Shown: in pieces, positions 47,349 through 58,856 of the stretch
Layout: each line of letters starts with the position of its first letter
Position numbering within the stretch: position 1 is the first letter of the stretch
NCBI GenBank assembly: GCA_023614405.1
Contig: CM042694.1
Location: 133,987,711-134,051,710 of the forward strand
DNA from: Avena insularis
Taxonomy: Eukaryota; Streptophyta; Magnoliopsida; Poales; Poaceae
Direction: 5' to 3'
Length of the DNA stretch: 64,000 nucleotides
Notes under the pieces: generated by a model
What the model saw: only the letters and a program-made list of their open reading frames with translations
Databases searched by the model: none
Told to the model about the DNA's origin: nothing
Position numbers and translations under genes: made by a program

Positions 47349-49290
47349 ACAAGCTAGATCTTACATACATAGAAACCTAGAATTGCTGATGCCTCCAAAG
47401 CCTGGACCATGATATGACTGTTGTACTCTGTATATACGATTAGCGACTCTTTCGATCCGGTAGATGGATGCAAAACTAAGAAAAAATATCGACATATGCA
47501 TATAGTATTCCAGTTTAGTGGGGTCTCAAAAAATCTCTCTCCATGTCGTTCTCTTCATGCCCCTTCCCCTTTATACCCCTCTGTCTCTGCTAGCTCAAAA
47601 CTAGCACATATAAGCATCAAGTAAGCAGTAGATGCCAGTAGTAACATGGAGCCCTACTAGACTTTACTACAACATCAAATGCAGCGTTTCATTTGAGTGT
47701 AACATCATCTGCAGCCGTGCGTAAAGTGCTGGAGAAACAACTCAACATGTGTACAAGTACAACTACCGCATGCATTTCTACAAACTTTTTTGTATGGATC
47801 AATGTGGGAGTGTTTTCGCCATGTTAATCCTCACTCCCTGCTCTGCAAGTCATATACCATTTAACATACTCAAGCAAATTCTATCAAGAAATCGAATGAT
47901 AACATGCATGGGAGATGTTTTTTTTCCCACTGATTACATGCACATACTCCGCACCAAAATGAACAGTAAATTTCTTGTAAATGTTAAAGATTCAAAATAT
48001 TTATCCATGTTTGTATCCGAGTTTAAACATTTCAATAAATTTTGTGTAAACAGGAGCAATTCTGTGCCTCAGAACAAGGAAATAAGTGTATGCTCTTCAA
48101 AGGGAATGTTTTTATTACATAACTTGTCCTTTTCGCATCGATGAGACAGTTTATCATTTTTGCGTGAAACATTACATACGCCAAAATTTTGTCACAAGCT
48201 GATACCCAAGTAGTTCAGCGTTTCTCAACTTTTTCATTGCAGGGAATCATTTTTCACAAGCTGAAGTTCTCAAGTCCGGGAAAAGACTGAATTTTTTTGC
48301 GCGATCAATCTTGTCTTTTTTTTATGTTCTTAGAATGGGCGAAATTGAATATATATTGCAGTTATCTAGCATATTAAACTAAAATCAAGGTTGTCAAAGT
48401 GATCACCGCTTAGAACGTCCTAACTGCTGTATTTTCTTGACCGCATAGGATGTTTTCATTTCTAAACCAGCCCGAGAAAAATAAGCATATATTCATCACT
48501 AGAAGAAACAATATTATCGTAATGGGAAACATATCTTCTCTAATTTAAATTTATCACAAATAAATTGTGCTCATCACTCGTACTTAGAGGGCTTCATACA
48601 TCACACATATTTATAAACTAAGGGTTTATTGGTATGCTATATTGTGCATATGTATTGCCTAAAACAAAAGCATGTTCAAAAAAAATGATGAAATCGTATA
48701 ATACCATCTATCTATCTAGAGCGAATAATAAGCTGGGTTTCTCAACAATGAGCTGCCCGCAAAAGCTAAGCTCGTCGCAAGCTGACATCGATCCACCAAG
48801 ACAAAAACAATATAAGTTCATGTGCAAACCCAGACTCACAGCCATGGAACGTGTCTGTTAACCCAAGGACTCATTTGGCAAAGCCAAGTACACTTTGGTT
48901 GATTTGCGCAAGCTAGAATCCACTAACAAGCAAACACTCAATTCTTGATGCCTTCCAATCGCAAGTGGTTAGCTGAATCAAAGAGGTCGGGGGAGCCTTG
49001 CGTGCATGTTACTCCTAGTCTACTCATGTAACCAGTGGGGAGCATCCTAGCTATTCGATTGATTTGTTGTTCGGATCCCCAATAGTTAGCTCTCTTCTAC
49101 TCTACCTATAGCTATGCGCACATATATACTACTATAAGTAGTCACTAGGCGATGTGTGGGACTGTGTTAGAGGAGCAAACATGCACGCAAGTGCTGCCGC
49201 CAACTACAAGTACAGTTGAGGCCCGACACTTAAGGATCTAACGGTCCAGGAAGAAAAATGATTGGTGGTAAATTAGAAAAGAATCAGCTG

Positions 49291-50031
49291 CCAAATGGAA
49301 CTATATTTTCTCATTCATCGCAGTATATGGCCTGGAGGTAATTTGCTCTCTGCAACTACCAACTCATACTTGATGCATATAAATCTGTGTGTATAAATGC
49401 AGTGTAGCTGAGAGCTAGGCTTCTGGAATTGGGTTCGAGATAAATATACATGAAGACCATACTTATAATATAGATGCTTTAGTGGTTACATATGTAGCTC
49501 ATATAATAGGAGTCAGGTGGTTGAGTTCTAGAGCACAGGTGCTGGTCAATATGCAAGGCTCATACTTTCCAATCCACCCTCTTCGCCTCATATATACATA
49601 GTACTATCTCATTTCTTGTTCTTCCGTTCGGGCTTGGTAGTGGTAGGCATCAAGAATTCAATGTGTGCAAACAAGCAAACGGAAATTCGCGGCTATTTAC
49701 CGAGATGTGTCTTAGTTAGCAGTTTGGCTCGTTTTAATGGGACCTAATATAATTATCTACCATCAAAATATATATACCGATCTTCAGTAGTCAGTACCAT
49801 CATCACCCCATGCTTCATCTGTTTGCATCCACGGCAGATATGCATAACCGGCGTTTTTGGAGACGACACTTGCAGTAGAGAAACACAATTTATGTTAGGA
49901 TGTTATGAAACATGGTTGCATGTCAACTTTTTGTGTATCAAGCTTAATAAAACTGCATATGACTCACCTAACCATTATCCCAACCAAAAGAACAATTTTT
50001 GTGACATTGTATGAACATCCTTTTCTGCAAG
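49291..50031. other. Unassigned intergenic sequence
   Basis: No gene recognised. Around 49640-49680 a short inverted relic of the duplicated unit (GGCATCAAGAATTCAATG) is visible. Target sequence GTATGTGCAAAGCGATTT begins at 50032. Confidence 0.4.
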
Positions 50032-50894
50032 GTATGTGCAAAGCGATTTTTTTTCGACAATCAATACCATATTGTATTAACAGAAGCAAATTGTACATGA
50101 TAGAGATACAAAATAAAGTCTAAAAGAAACGAGCAAATCTTCGAGGTCTTCATACTCTTTCTTCTTCCATGACACAATCTTGCACTTTCCTGAAGGCAGT
50201 CGAACAAAACTGACATAGAAGTCGAACCACAGACCTGTAAATACCAATGATGGTACTCCTATAATTGTAATTTGTGTCGCAATGCCAAGACCGCGTGCAC
50301 GCGCGCAACCATTAAAGTAATCAACCAACATCGGCAAGAGTACCAACACCAATATTCCAGGGAAAATTAACCGAACAGCTTGATCGACGTCGCTGGGGCT
50401 CCAAGAGTAGGAATCACCATTGTCGAGGATGTAGCAGTCGGGACAAATACCGCAAGACAAACCTCGCTGCAACCATTAGAAAAAATCCAAAACAGATCTG
50501 AAGACCCATACCTAGAGAGTTTTGATCTTTCAGCACCACCATTAACATTGGGAAAGAGATCGCATTGTCGAACAAAGGGCCGGAGATCGCTTATTGTAGA
50601 TGATGCCATTTCCATCGAGGTGGAGGCCAAGACGAAAATGGATAGCAGAAACCTAACCTAATCTGTTGAAAATACTACTTTTACTAAAACCTCCACCAAT
50701 AGATTGGGTTCCCCACCCCTCCTGATATCGGCGAGTCCGGCCGGTGGAGGGGAAACCGATCTACACATGAGACGGAGGTGGGAGGCAGCGGCTGTGGTTT
50801 CCGTAGGGTAGGAGACGAGTCGTTTGCACTTAGAGGACCTCTTGTTGATTGGTCATTTTTTCGTTGGTGATGAGACGTATGTGCAAAGCGATTT
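50032..50894 (-). mobile_element. Retroposed mRNA copy flanked by an 18-bp target duplication
   Basis: GTATGTGCAAAGCGATTT is present at 50032-50049 and 50877-50894. Directly after the left copy a T run marks a poly(A) tail on the minus strand. The inserted 827 bp has a 5' leader, a start codon and a coding frame without introns, in antisense to the plus strand. Long target duplication plus A tail plus absence of introns is the signature of LINE-mediated retroposition of a cellular transcript (processed pseudogene or retrogene). Confidence 0.8.
50077..50615 (-). pseudogene. Retroposed gene for an unknown small membrane protein, frameshifted
   Basis: ATG at 50615 starts MEMASSTISDLRPFVRQCD and the frame runs to ...LFWIFSNGCSE near 50465. 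There the reading continues in another frame as RGLSCGICPDCYILDNGDSY and runs to a stop at 50077. Joined, the product would be about 180 residues. The second half has two hydrophobic segments (LIFPGILVLVLLPMLVDYF and ITIIGVPSLVFTGLWFDFY) and a basic/acidic tail (KKKEYEDLEDL). I do not recognise the family. A CPDC pair precedes the first membrane segment. The frame break means this copy probably does not make the full protein, unless the break is a short intron or a sequence error. Confidence 0.55.
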
Positions 50895-52146
50895 ATTATT
50901 ATTTTGCATCAATTAGTTGGTCGAACTGAGCCTCATGAGTCACGCTACAACATACTAAACAACTAAAATTCTTAATGACTTGCTGCCCCTCTAGATGGAT
51001 GATGCACTTCTATCTATGCATGACTCAATCTCTACAGTTATCGGGTGCCGAAATCAAGGTGGCAACGCCAGGTATTGGGTCATCTTGTGGTGTCATTACA
51101 TATGATACGTTCATTATATATCCAAGCCGCTTCTCCTCTTAATTCCGTCAGGTCCTTGCTTCATTTTCTTAGTTCTCCTCTTAAGAAACAAACACTTTTT
51201 TACAGGAAACAACATGACTCTGCTGTATATTTTTTTATCGATTTCTTTAAATTACAGGGGCACAGGAGATTTGTACATTAAAAGAAAGAAAGAAAGAAAT
51301 CAAATGAAGCTATCTACCCAAGCTAAGAAGAGCCCATATTTTCTCCTTGTTGCTCTGAACTTAAGCCAACATAACTCCAGCTCAAACATTTATTTTTGAA
51401 TTAAAGAGCCCGTGCTCCCTATTTCATTCAAATGAAACCACAGAAGGTTTCAAGTTAATTACAAGCATCCACGCAACTCTTCCATTCCAGGGGAGAACCC
51501 ATCACACTCTTCTCAAATGTAAGCTAGAAACCACTACTACTATTACCCTACATGTACTAAAAGACACTACTAGTTGCATCCAGCGGTGATAGCTAGCATA
51601 TCCTTCTCTGTTCTTGCTCCCTGTGCATCTGCACCAACCTCAACGACGATCACTATGATGACCAAACTAGACAGTCTTATGTATCGACTTGCACATGGCT
51701 CGAAGACATGTCAGATTCAAAAGCAATGATTCCATAAACCAAAGGAGCAATGACTGAACAAAGAAAACCGACAAACCAACACGATATTTCTCAAACCAAA
51801 AACCTCATGTGACCACAAAATTGCAACCCACAGCAAAAGGTGTTGATATATAGTGTTGCTATCCGGAGTCTACATCAGTCTGATGCTTTTTTCCCCTCGC
51901 TCATCTTAATACACGATATTACCACCAGCCCTTATCACCGATTAGTCGATCACGTTCACCGCAATATTGCAGATATGCTAGCCGCCACACGACATTTTAC
52001 ATCTTGATACCGATGAAGCAACAGGAGTGCATATGGGTGCATTTTGGATCAGGATCAACCAAACGAGTAAAAATGCCTTTTTTTCCAGAAGCTACTTAAA
52101 TATGCTACTAATTTCTAAGCAAACAGCCCTGTGCATTTCAAGGCTG
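50895..52146. other. Intergenic sequence and probable RAD51C 3' UTR
   Basis: Contains a small AGAA microsatellite near 51283-51299 and AT-rich unique sequence. The part nearest 52146 is expected to include the 3' untranslated region of the RAD51C gene, whose stop codon is at 52147-52149. No other gene was recognised. Confidence 0.4.
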
Positions 52147-55100
52147 CTACATTATCCTAGCTCGCTTGCAGTTTGAACTGACAGCATCTCTCACCCCTTT
52201 GCCTGTCACTGCATATGGTGTTGAAGCTACTGGAAGCGAAGGGGACTTGTCCAGGTAAGCACACCGCTCATTGCCTTTCCAGTACAGAATCAGTCGGTTT
52301 GTGCTCGAGTGGGACCAGCTGTCACCTGCATAACAGCAATGCATCGGGTTCATTTTTTAGAATCAGTTGTTGTTCGGTCTATGAACCAGCAACAGATTTG
52401 TAAATAAATTACAAGTTCCTCTACAATCTGACTACTTGATTCATAAAATATTCAGAGAAGATGGTATATTAAGATCTTGCAGAACCATAAAGATGTCCCA
52501 AACACCGAATAGACAGATGCTCCAAATATTCATAGATTTATCATTGCTTCACTGTTAATGATTCTATTTGGGAAATAAAGTTTGCAGGAAAAAACACATA
52601 CAAACCCTTTGGAAATGGTGTCGACTTGTAGTTGTTAACATAACGAGGAAGCCACTACCCATTAGAACGGAACGTGTTTAGCAACTCACCAGAACATTAA
52701 CTGTAATAACGATTTTGAGAAATGGCCAGAAGCTACAAGTTACTTGTAGTTGTTTAAGACCAAATCCAAAGAAGCAGCAGAACCAATCACTCTAGCAAGT
52801 GTCAGTGCAAAGGTGAAGAAAGAAGCAGGCCTATACAGGCAATTGAGCACCTCATACAATTGCATGTGTTATATTTACACCATTTTATTTAAGAAAAGAA
52901 TGTCATAAAAAAATTGAAGTTACGACATTACATTGTCTTCGAAGAACACTTTCGGTGACCAATTATATTGTAATACAAATTTTAAAACTTAATAATGGCA
53001 TCATTATAGATGTACTGACAATACTACAGATATAATTTTTACATTGGCAATCTAAGCCTCATAAACACATCGCCGTTACAGATTAAAATAGTCCGATTCT
53101 CGCATTCTAGGGCCACTTTGTTTGACCAGAGGTAGTTAACTAACCACAGTGTTACGATCAAAGTGAGCTATAACAATTTGAGGAGCACTGAATCTCGTAT
53201 GTGATCACTAAAACATCTATTCTATAATGTACATTTCAGGACAAAAAATGCCCAGATTTTGAAATTTCATCAATTTGACTGCCTTAGTCATTCAAGATTC
53301 ATGCTCGGAACCACAAGTACAGCAAGCAAATGTAATGTTGATAAGAAAACTATTGCGATAGGAAAATAGTAATGTTGATTTCAGATTTTTTTTTGACGGG
53401 TTATTTCAGAAGTTTTAATTAGAGAACAAGTAAAATCTTAGGCATCGACAATGATTCAAAGGTAAAATTAGGAAGATAGGGAATGACCTAGAGCAAGAGT
53501 TAACTGAAATGATCCTTCTGTAAATTTAGTAGTTACTTGGTTCAACAAGACAACCTGCTCAAAGAAATACGATAAGTATGTTAGCCTCATTGAGTATGGT
53601 ATCTCTACCTTAGGAGAAGTCATCAACGAGTTCTTTCTAGAGAAAATTCCATATATACCACTGAAAATTTGGTCAGATCCAGATATGCCACTTAGAGTGG
53701 CATATATGAAAGTTGGCACAAAGGACATCACTTTTTCAGCAGCAACTTGACTAGCAATAGTGGCATATTGAAACTGGCTGAAAATTTACTTGGAACCGAG
53801 TTTTTGAGTGGCATATCTGGAACTGACCAAGTTATGAGTGGTGTATATTGGAATTTTCTGTTGTTTTTAATGTACCAAAGAAAAGAAAGGAACATGATAA
53901 AGCAATGTAGTACAAACAGAGCACAAGAGCAGATAAGGAATCAGAGATTGAGAAAATAGATGCACTGTTGCCAAATCATGCAGGAGATAGCTATAGATGT
54001 ATTAAAGCAGGTCATACCCGAATGGGAAGTAGCAGAGTTTCACCCAAAAGGTTATGTGCCCCCTCTGAATTCTAACATTTACATGCAAAAAACAAAATCC
54101 ATTTACATAGAATTTGAGCTGCTTTATGATTTTATCAGCAGAACCAGCACAACGTTTCACTAGTTTGTTCATAAGCTGAAATTTAACAGAAAACTATAGG
54201 TAGGTCTGCACTATCATATTAAATCAGCACATAGAAAAGCATAGAATTTTGCAACAGGAACAATAGCTTCAATTACCAATATGCCTAACAGAAGAGGCAG
54301 TGGGAGACAGATGACGTAATGACACGACAGACCTTGCAAATGTTGAACAAAAGTTCAAAGAAAATCACAACCATCTGTCTACAAAACTATCCACTCCTGA
54401 TAACAGTGCCTGCATCAATGTCTTTGAAAGCTTACCGCCAAGTTATATGTCTTTGAAAGCTTCATCAACTTCAATGATAATCCACTGAGCACTCTAGTCC
54501 GCAAAGCCAGATCATCAAAATCTTGTCGAAAGTGGAAAGTAACACTATCAATTATAACTATTCTCACCTGTAAAGCAGAAAGAAAAATAATGATCATCTG
54601 GCAACACTGAACCTATTATGGTAGATACTATTAAGAAGGGAAAGGCAGAAGAATAATTTCCATACAAAATACAACTGCCAGAAAATACTCATCTTAAAAC
54701 CAAACATATATGAAGGACAAAACAATGGGCATAATTCAGGCGATTAAACTTGAAGACTCAATTATTCAAGAATATACATCTTTATGTTCTCCAAGGAATT
54801 TCTCCAGATGGTTTATCACCGCAATCTGTTCAGTGTAGCTGCATATTCGGAAGTAATAGATGCCTGCCAGGAAGCGCTCAGGCTGCAGATTTTGTTGGCC
54901 AGATGAAGCCTTGTCATGGTGGTATGGAAAGTACTCCATTATGTCACTGATACACCCTTCAGCAATTTGATATGCACGTTCAACCATGAAACTGCCCTCT
55001 GTATCTGTTTCAATGAAAGGAGACGGTGTTACGAGTTTCTCAACAAACAATTGATAGCAATTGTTTTCCGTGACACCACTATACCAATATAAACTGCTTT

Positions 55101-56218
55101 GCCGCCAAGGCCACCATAATCCACTGGGATCTGGACGTTGATTGCTAGCTGAATCCTACAAATGTTGGTATTTAGTGAAGTACTTTTCTTCTGAAATTGC
55201 ATCGATTCGATAGTAGGTGTAACATACCCCAACTGAGTTTTACCGACTCCTGGAACACCACCTGAATAAAACTGGTAGCTGATTAGTTTAGTCACCACAT
55301 ATAATATCAATGAACAACTCAACAGACAAAAATGAAAGGCATCATCAGATGTTGATGCACAAGGTGATAACCAGGGTAGAGAAAAGACTCGCTAACCACT
55401 TAAAATTAATCAGAGCAGTAAAAAAATTTGATAGGGCTATCACTAGAAGACAGGAGGCCTGGGAAAGAAGCTATAGAAACAGCTAAAGGATTAACAGAAT
55501 AAAAATTGTCAAGTTGATTATATGGTTAACCAAGAAGTCCTACTCATTCCTTCACCATGAAGGATGTTAAAAAGGCACACCTATCTCGGTAACTTCTTTA
55601 CAGTGAATCCCTCCACCAAGTATGCCATTCAGGTCACTGGAACCAGTACTGATGTGTTTCTGTGATTGCTCCTCAGATAGCATATCCCATGCATTCTGGG
55701 CTCCTGTGATGTATTTGAACAAGTGAGAAGAAGTACTATTACAATGATATATACAACATCAGAATATCAAGAGTAACAAGTGTAACGGCTTGCAAAGCTA
55801 TTGAATCGTGTGACTTCTTGGCAGCAGGACATATCACATATGGCTAAAAATATGAATTCACATATAATTAGCTAGTTAAAATAGCTCGCTTAGATGAAAT
55901 ATATTGACCTCAGGTAAATCCATACGAACAGCTTACAAAGGGTAAGAGTAGAACATGAATCTCGATTATATAAAATATCTCATTATCATAGCTCCACAAC
56001 TACTTTACGCGAGTTCAAAAGGTAAAATAAATTGGCTGTGAAACAAAACAGGGCGAACAAAGTCATAACACGGTTATAAGCAATGGCCGATAAATGGCAT
56101 CGTACAAGGAGTATTTTACCTCTGAGGACACCGCAAGGTTCCTCCACTCCCTTGAACTTGTTGGAACCATCAATGGCCTTGAGAATATCAGCAGCCTCCT
56201 GGATCTTATTGTTCATAT
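52147..56218 (-). CDS. RAD51C: DNA repair recombinase RAD51C, 8 coding exons
   Basis: Exons on the minus strand: 56218-56120, 55703-55581, 55261-55228, 55155-55085, 55004-54778, 54567-54436, 53554-53488, 52325-52147. All junctions are GT/AG and all phases agree. From the ATG at 56216 the product is 309 residues. Residues 34-73 hold the linker ([10 protein letters not shown] ... [12 protein letters not shown]), 74-82 Walker A (GGVPGVGKT), 108-113 IDTEGS, 185-191 Walker B (VRIVIID), 234 onward the NQVTTKF loop, and the C-terminus ends KRARIM, a basic tail like the nuclear signal of RAD51C. RAD51C is the RAD51 paralogue of the BCDX2 and CX3 complexes, needed for homologous recombination and meiosis. 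Plant RAD51C proteins are usually about 350-365 residues, so roughly 50 N-terminal residues are unaccounted for. An upstream segment ending at 56323 fits in phase but has an in-frame TGA and no ATG. Confidence 0.9.
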
Positions 56219-56322
56219 CTGTACAATAGGAAAGGATCTAGATGGTGTGTGTGAGTGTGCATCAGCACACCAAAATTGTGGATCATTTTGGGCTTTAAGT
56301 AATGATGGCTAAAAGCTCATAC

Positions 56323-56372
56323 CTCGACCAATGTCCAAGATTGCAGGTGGAGACAGCAGGGACGTGTGATGT
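56323..56372 (-). other. Probable upstream RAD51C exon, start unresolved
   Basis: On the minus strand the segment ACGTCCCTGCTG ... GACATTGGTCGAG ends in a donor (GTCGAG/gtatgag, exon edge 56323) and continues in phase into exon 56218-56120, giving TSLLSPPAILDIGRDMNNK. This resembles the N-terminal helix-hairpin-helix region of RAD51C in position. Reading back, a TGA occurs in frame immediately before HHTSLL, with no ATG. Either this is a leader exon and translation starts at the internal ATG (56216), or the first exon has decayed or lies elsewhere. Confidence 0.4.
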
Positions 56373-57429
56373 CACAATGAAATAGAACAAGGGCGATGGA
56401 AGCAACACGCTTGAGAGGCTGATGGGTTTGAGGTGTTAAATCATCGGCAGTGACACTAGATCAGAGGGGCAGCTCCAGGGATTGAGGAGAGGGGAAGTCA
56501 CTGTGGAGAAAATGAGTTTTCAGGATGGAGAGTACATATTTGAAATTTGGTCACGGAAATAAAACAAGCTATAATGTGTTTGTCCACCCAGTAATAAGGG
56601 TCCCTTCATAACGAATATAGAATTATCAGAGCCTGTAATTTTCTTTAGGGTTCCATTTGGGTGACAGAACTGTAAATGGTCTGGATAATTTAACAGACAA
56701 TTTCGATTAAACCCAAAATGGAGATGATCTGTAGTTCCAATTATGTTTGGTTAGTTGCTTGGTGAAATCAACATAAGTTGCAAATTCCATTTCCTATTTG
56801 GATGCGCAACAATTGCAGCTAACAAGTAGCTGTCGATTTGCCCCGGAAAAAAAAGTAGCTGTCGGTTTGTGCTTCAGCTCACCTTGAGCTGCTGATGGCG
56901 GTCGACGGGAGCAACACAGCTACTGGAGGAGGACGCCGGGGTAGAGCGGCCGCTGCTGCTGCTTCAGGAGGAAGGGGCTTCAGGGGGAGGTCAGGGACGG
57001 GGAAATCCGGCTTCTGCTGCTGCTTGAGGGCGGAGCTTGACGAGGAGGGCTCCGGGCGCCGCTACTGCTGCTTGACGAGGGCCCGGAGCTCGAGCTTCCG
57101 GCGGAAGCGGAGGGAGGCCCGTCGCGCGGACGGAGGAGAGGGCGAGGCGCACGGGTGGTCGCGGTGGCGGCCTAGTTGAAGCGCCAGTGGGGCTGGGCGG
57201 CGGACGGAGGAGAGGGCAGAGGGGGCGCCTGGTGTTGGCCGGACGAGCGACTCCGGTGGCGTCGGGTGGCGGCGGGGTCGCACACGGATGGTGGCGGCGG
57301 CTAGGTGTCAGGTTACTGACGGACGAAATATAACAAGTGTCATCTTCTTCAGTTATCTGACGGTCACCAAGCATGACATCAATGGCCTAGATTCAACGAC
57401 AACCTTCGCTAATTTTACAAAAAGTAGTA
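56373..57429. other. RAD51C upstream region with a GC-rich island
   Basis: Sequence 56890-57300 is strongly GC-rich and CpG-rich, flanked by AT-rich DNA. It could be a promoter-associated island for RAD51C, on the minus strand, or the remains of a GC-rich exon. Open frames on both strands (56895-57179 plus, 56991-57374 minus) are low-complexity and not credible genes. Confidence 0.35.
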
Positions 57430-57680
57430 CTAGAGCAACTCCAACAGCTTACCCATATATGGTCTTCACTATAGAATTTTGGATGATCACCTATTTTTCT
57501 TATCTCCTACCCATATATGGATAGATAAGAGGGGTAATAACCCCTTCTTTTTGGATAAGAGAAGGAAAAATCTTGCTCTAACAACTTACCCATAAGTGGT
57601 CCTCACCATAAAATTTTGGGTGATCATCATATTTTGTTATCTTCTACCCATATAGGTAGATGGACACAAATTTTGGATAA
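57430..57680. repeat. Imperfect direct repeat of about 120-145 bp, probable MITE remnant
   Basis: AGAGCAACTCCAACAGCTTACCC near 57432 recurs in altered form (TTGCTCTAACAACTTACCC) near 57573; both copies continue with GGT-CTCAC-ATA-AATTTTGG-TGATCA and CTACCCATAT. The GAGCAACTCCAACAG start is common at the ends of grass MITEs. Confidence 0.5.
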
Positions 57681-58790
57681 GCGGCAACTCTTATCCATAT
57701 GGTGCCACATCAGCAGAAACACACGCGGGACGCCTCTAGCCGCCCAAGTGGAAAATCGCCCGACCCGCCCAACATGGGTATGATTAGCCGAGTTATTATA
57801 ATTGATTATCCTAGGCTTACAGCCCGCAAGACCCAAGAAGAAACCAAGGAAGGACCAAGAAGCATCCGACGGAAGGCATGTCTTGCTAGACAAGAAAAGA
57901 TAGGAACCGTCATTATATTAGTGTTGTAATCATAACTTGTAACCTATCCGTATACGGGCTCGGGACCTAGCCTATTATATAAAAGCTGGGAGGAGCCCAT
58001 GAAGAGTTACTGAAAAAAGCCTTAAGCAATCTGTAATCGATTTGTTTCTATGCAATCTGACAACTTCGACTCCCTTATTTGTTTGATCAGCCAACGAAAT
58101 CCCCAGCGTTCTCTTTTCGACAAACCCTAAGTCCATTACTATGGACATTGCCGAGGTTAGCCCTCGTCAATTGGTGTCATCTGTGGGAAATCTGAACGTT
58201 GGAGCCATGGATTCGGTGGCCCCCTCTTCACCAAGCAGGAGTCCGATAGCAGTGGAACCACGCCTGCCCACCCCTGTTTAGGTTCCCGTCAGCTTCAACG
58301 GTGGATCCGATCTCATCATCGGAAGCATTCACTTCCAGGTGGAGGAACCCGAATTTTTTTCTTAGTGGCCCAGATATCTTTGGGTCCATCTATCATAACA
58401 ATAACGCCGGATCTGCATCCTCTGTCGGTCCATCAGAAGAAATCGTGCCCTAGCTGGCAGACGGCGAGGAAAAATACGGAAACTCCGCAGATCTAGGGAC
58501 CTGTCCGATCTATATGACAGTCTCTCCTTTGGGTCAGATTCCCTGCTAACGCCACCACGTGGCTCAGATCTAGCAAACATCGAACCCACGGAAAGCGACG
58601 AAGACATCGACTTTGGAATTAGGATGGCTGAAATCTATCCAGAGCAGAACCCGCAGGATCTCACGGATAGTGTTTCCTGTGGATCCAATAAAAATAGCAG
58701 CAACCCGTATCTGACGCATCACCAAGTAAGCGTAATCATCGATGAAGGAACACCCACACCACGTGACGCCAACGGTAACCCAATCCTTGA

Positions 58791-58856
58791 TCCCAATAAT
58801 ATTTTATTGGATGAAAATGCATGTCCCAATAATATTTTATTGGATGAAAATGCAGG
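58791..58856 (+). repeat. 33-bp in-frame tandem duplication in gag
   Basis: TCCCAATAATATTTTATTGG recurs at 58791 and 58824; the encoded segment PNNILLDENA is doubled. Copies look identical. Confidence 0.9.

Larger units (their letters stand above)
43600..49290. repeat. Segmental duplication copy B, interrupted by a CACTA element
   Basis: Flanks 43600-43878 and 47349-49290 match copy A collinearly. The join ...GGGTAACAAAAACGCTGAG / ACAAGCTAGATCTTACATAC corresponds to the unbroken 26940-26990 of copy A. Copy B lacks the Tourist MITE, both Stowaways and both LINE-like insertions of copy A. TATA-like sequence (CCTTTATACCCCTC near 47570; ACTATAAGTAGTCAC near 49130) hints at promoter-derived DNA, but no adjoining coding sequence is visible. 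Confidence 0.7.

Noticed and set aside
56895..57179. Glycine/arginine-rich gene on the plus strand
   Set aside because: Chance frame in a GC island; no domain, and overlapping frames of similar length exist on the minus strand.
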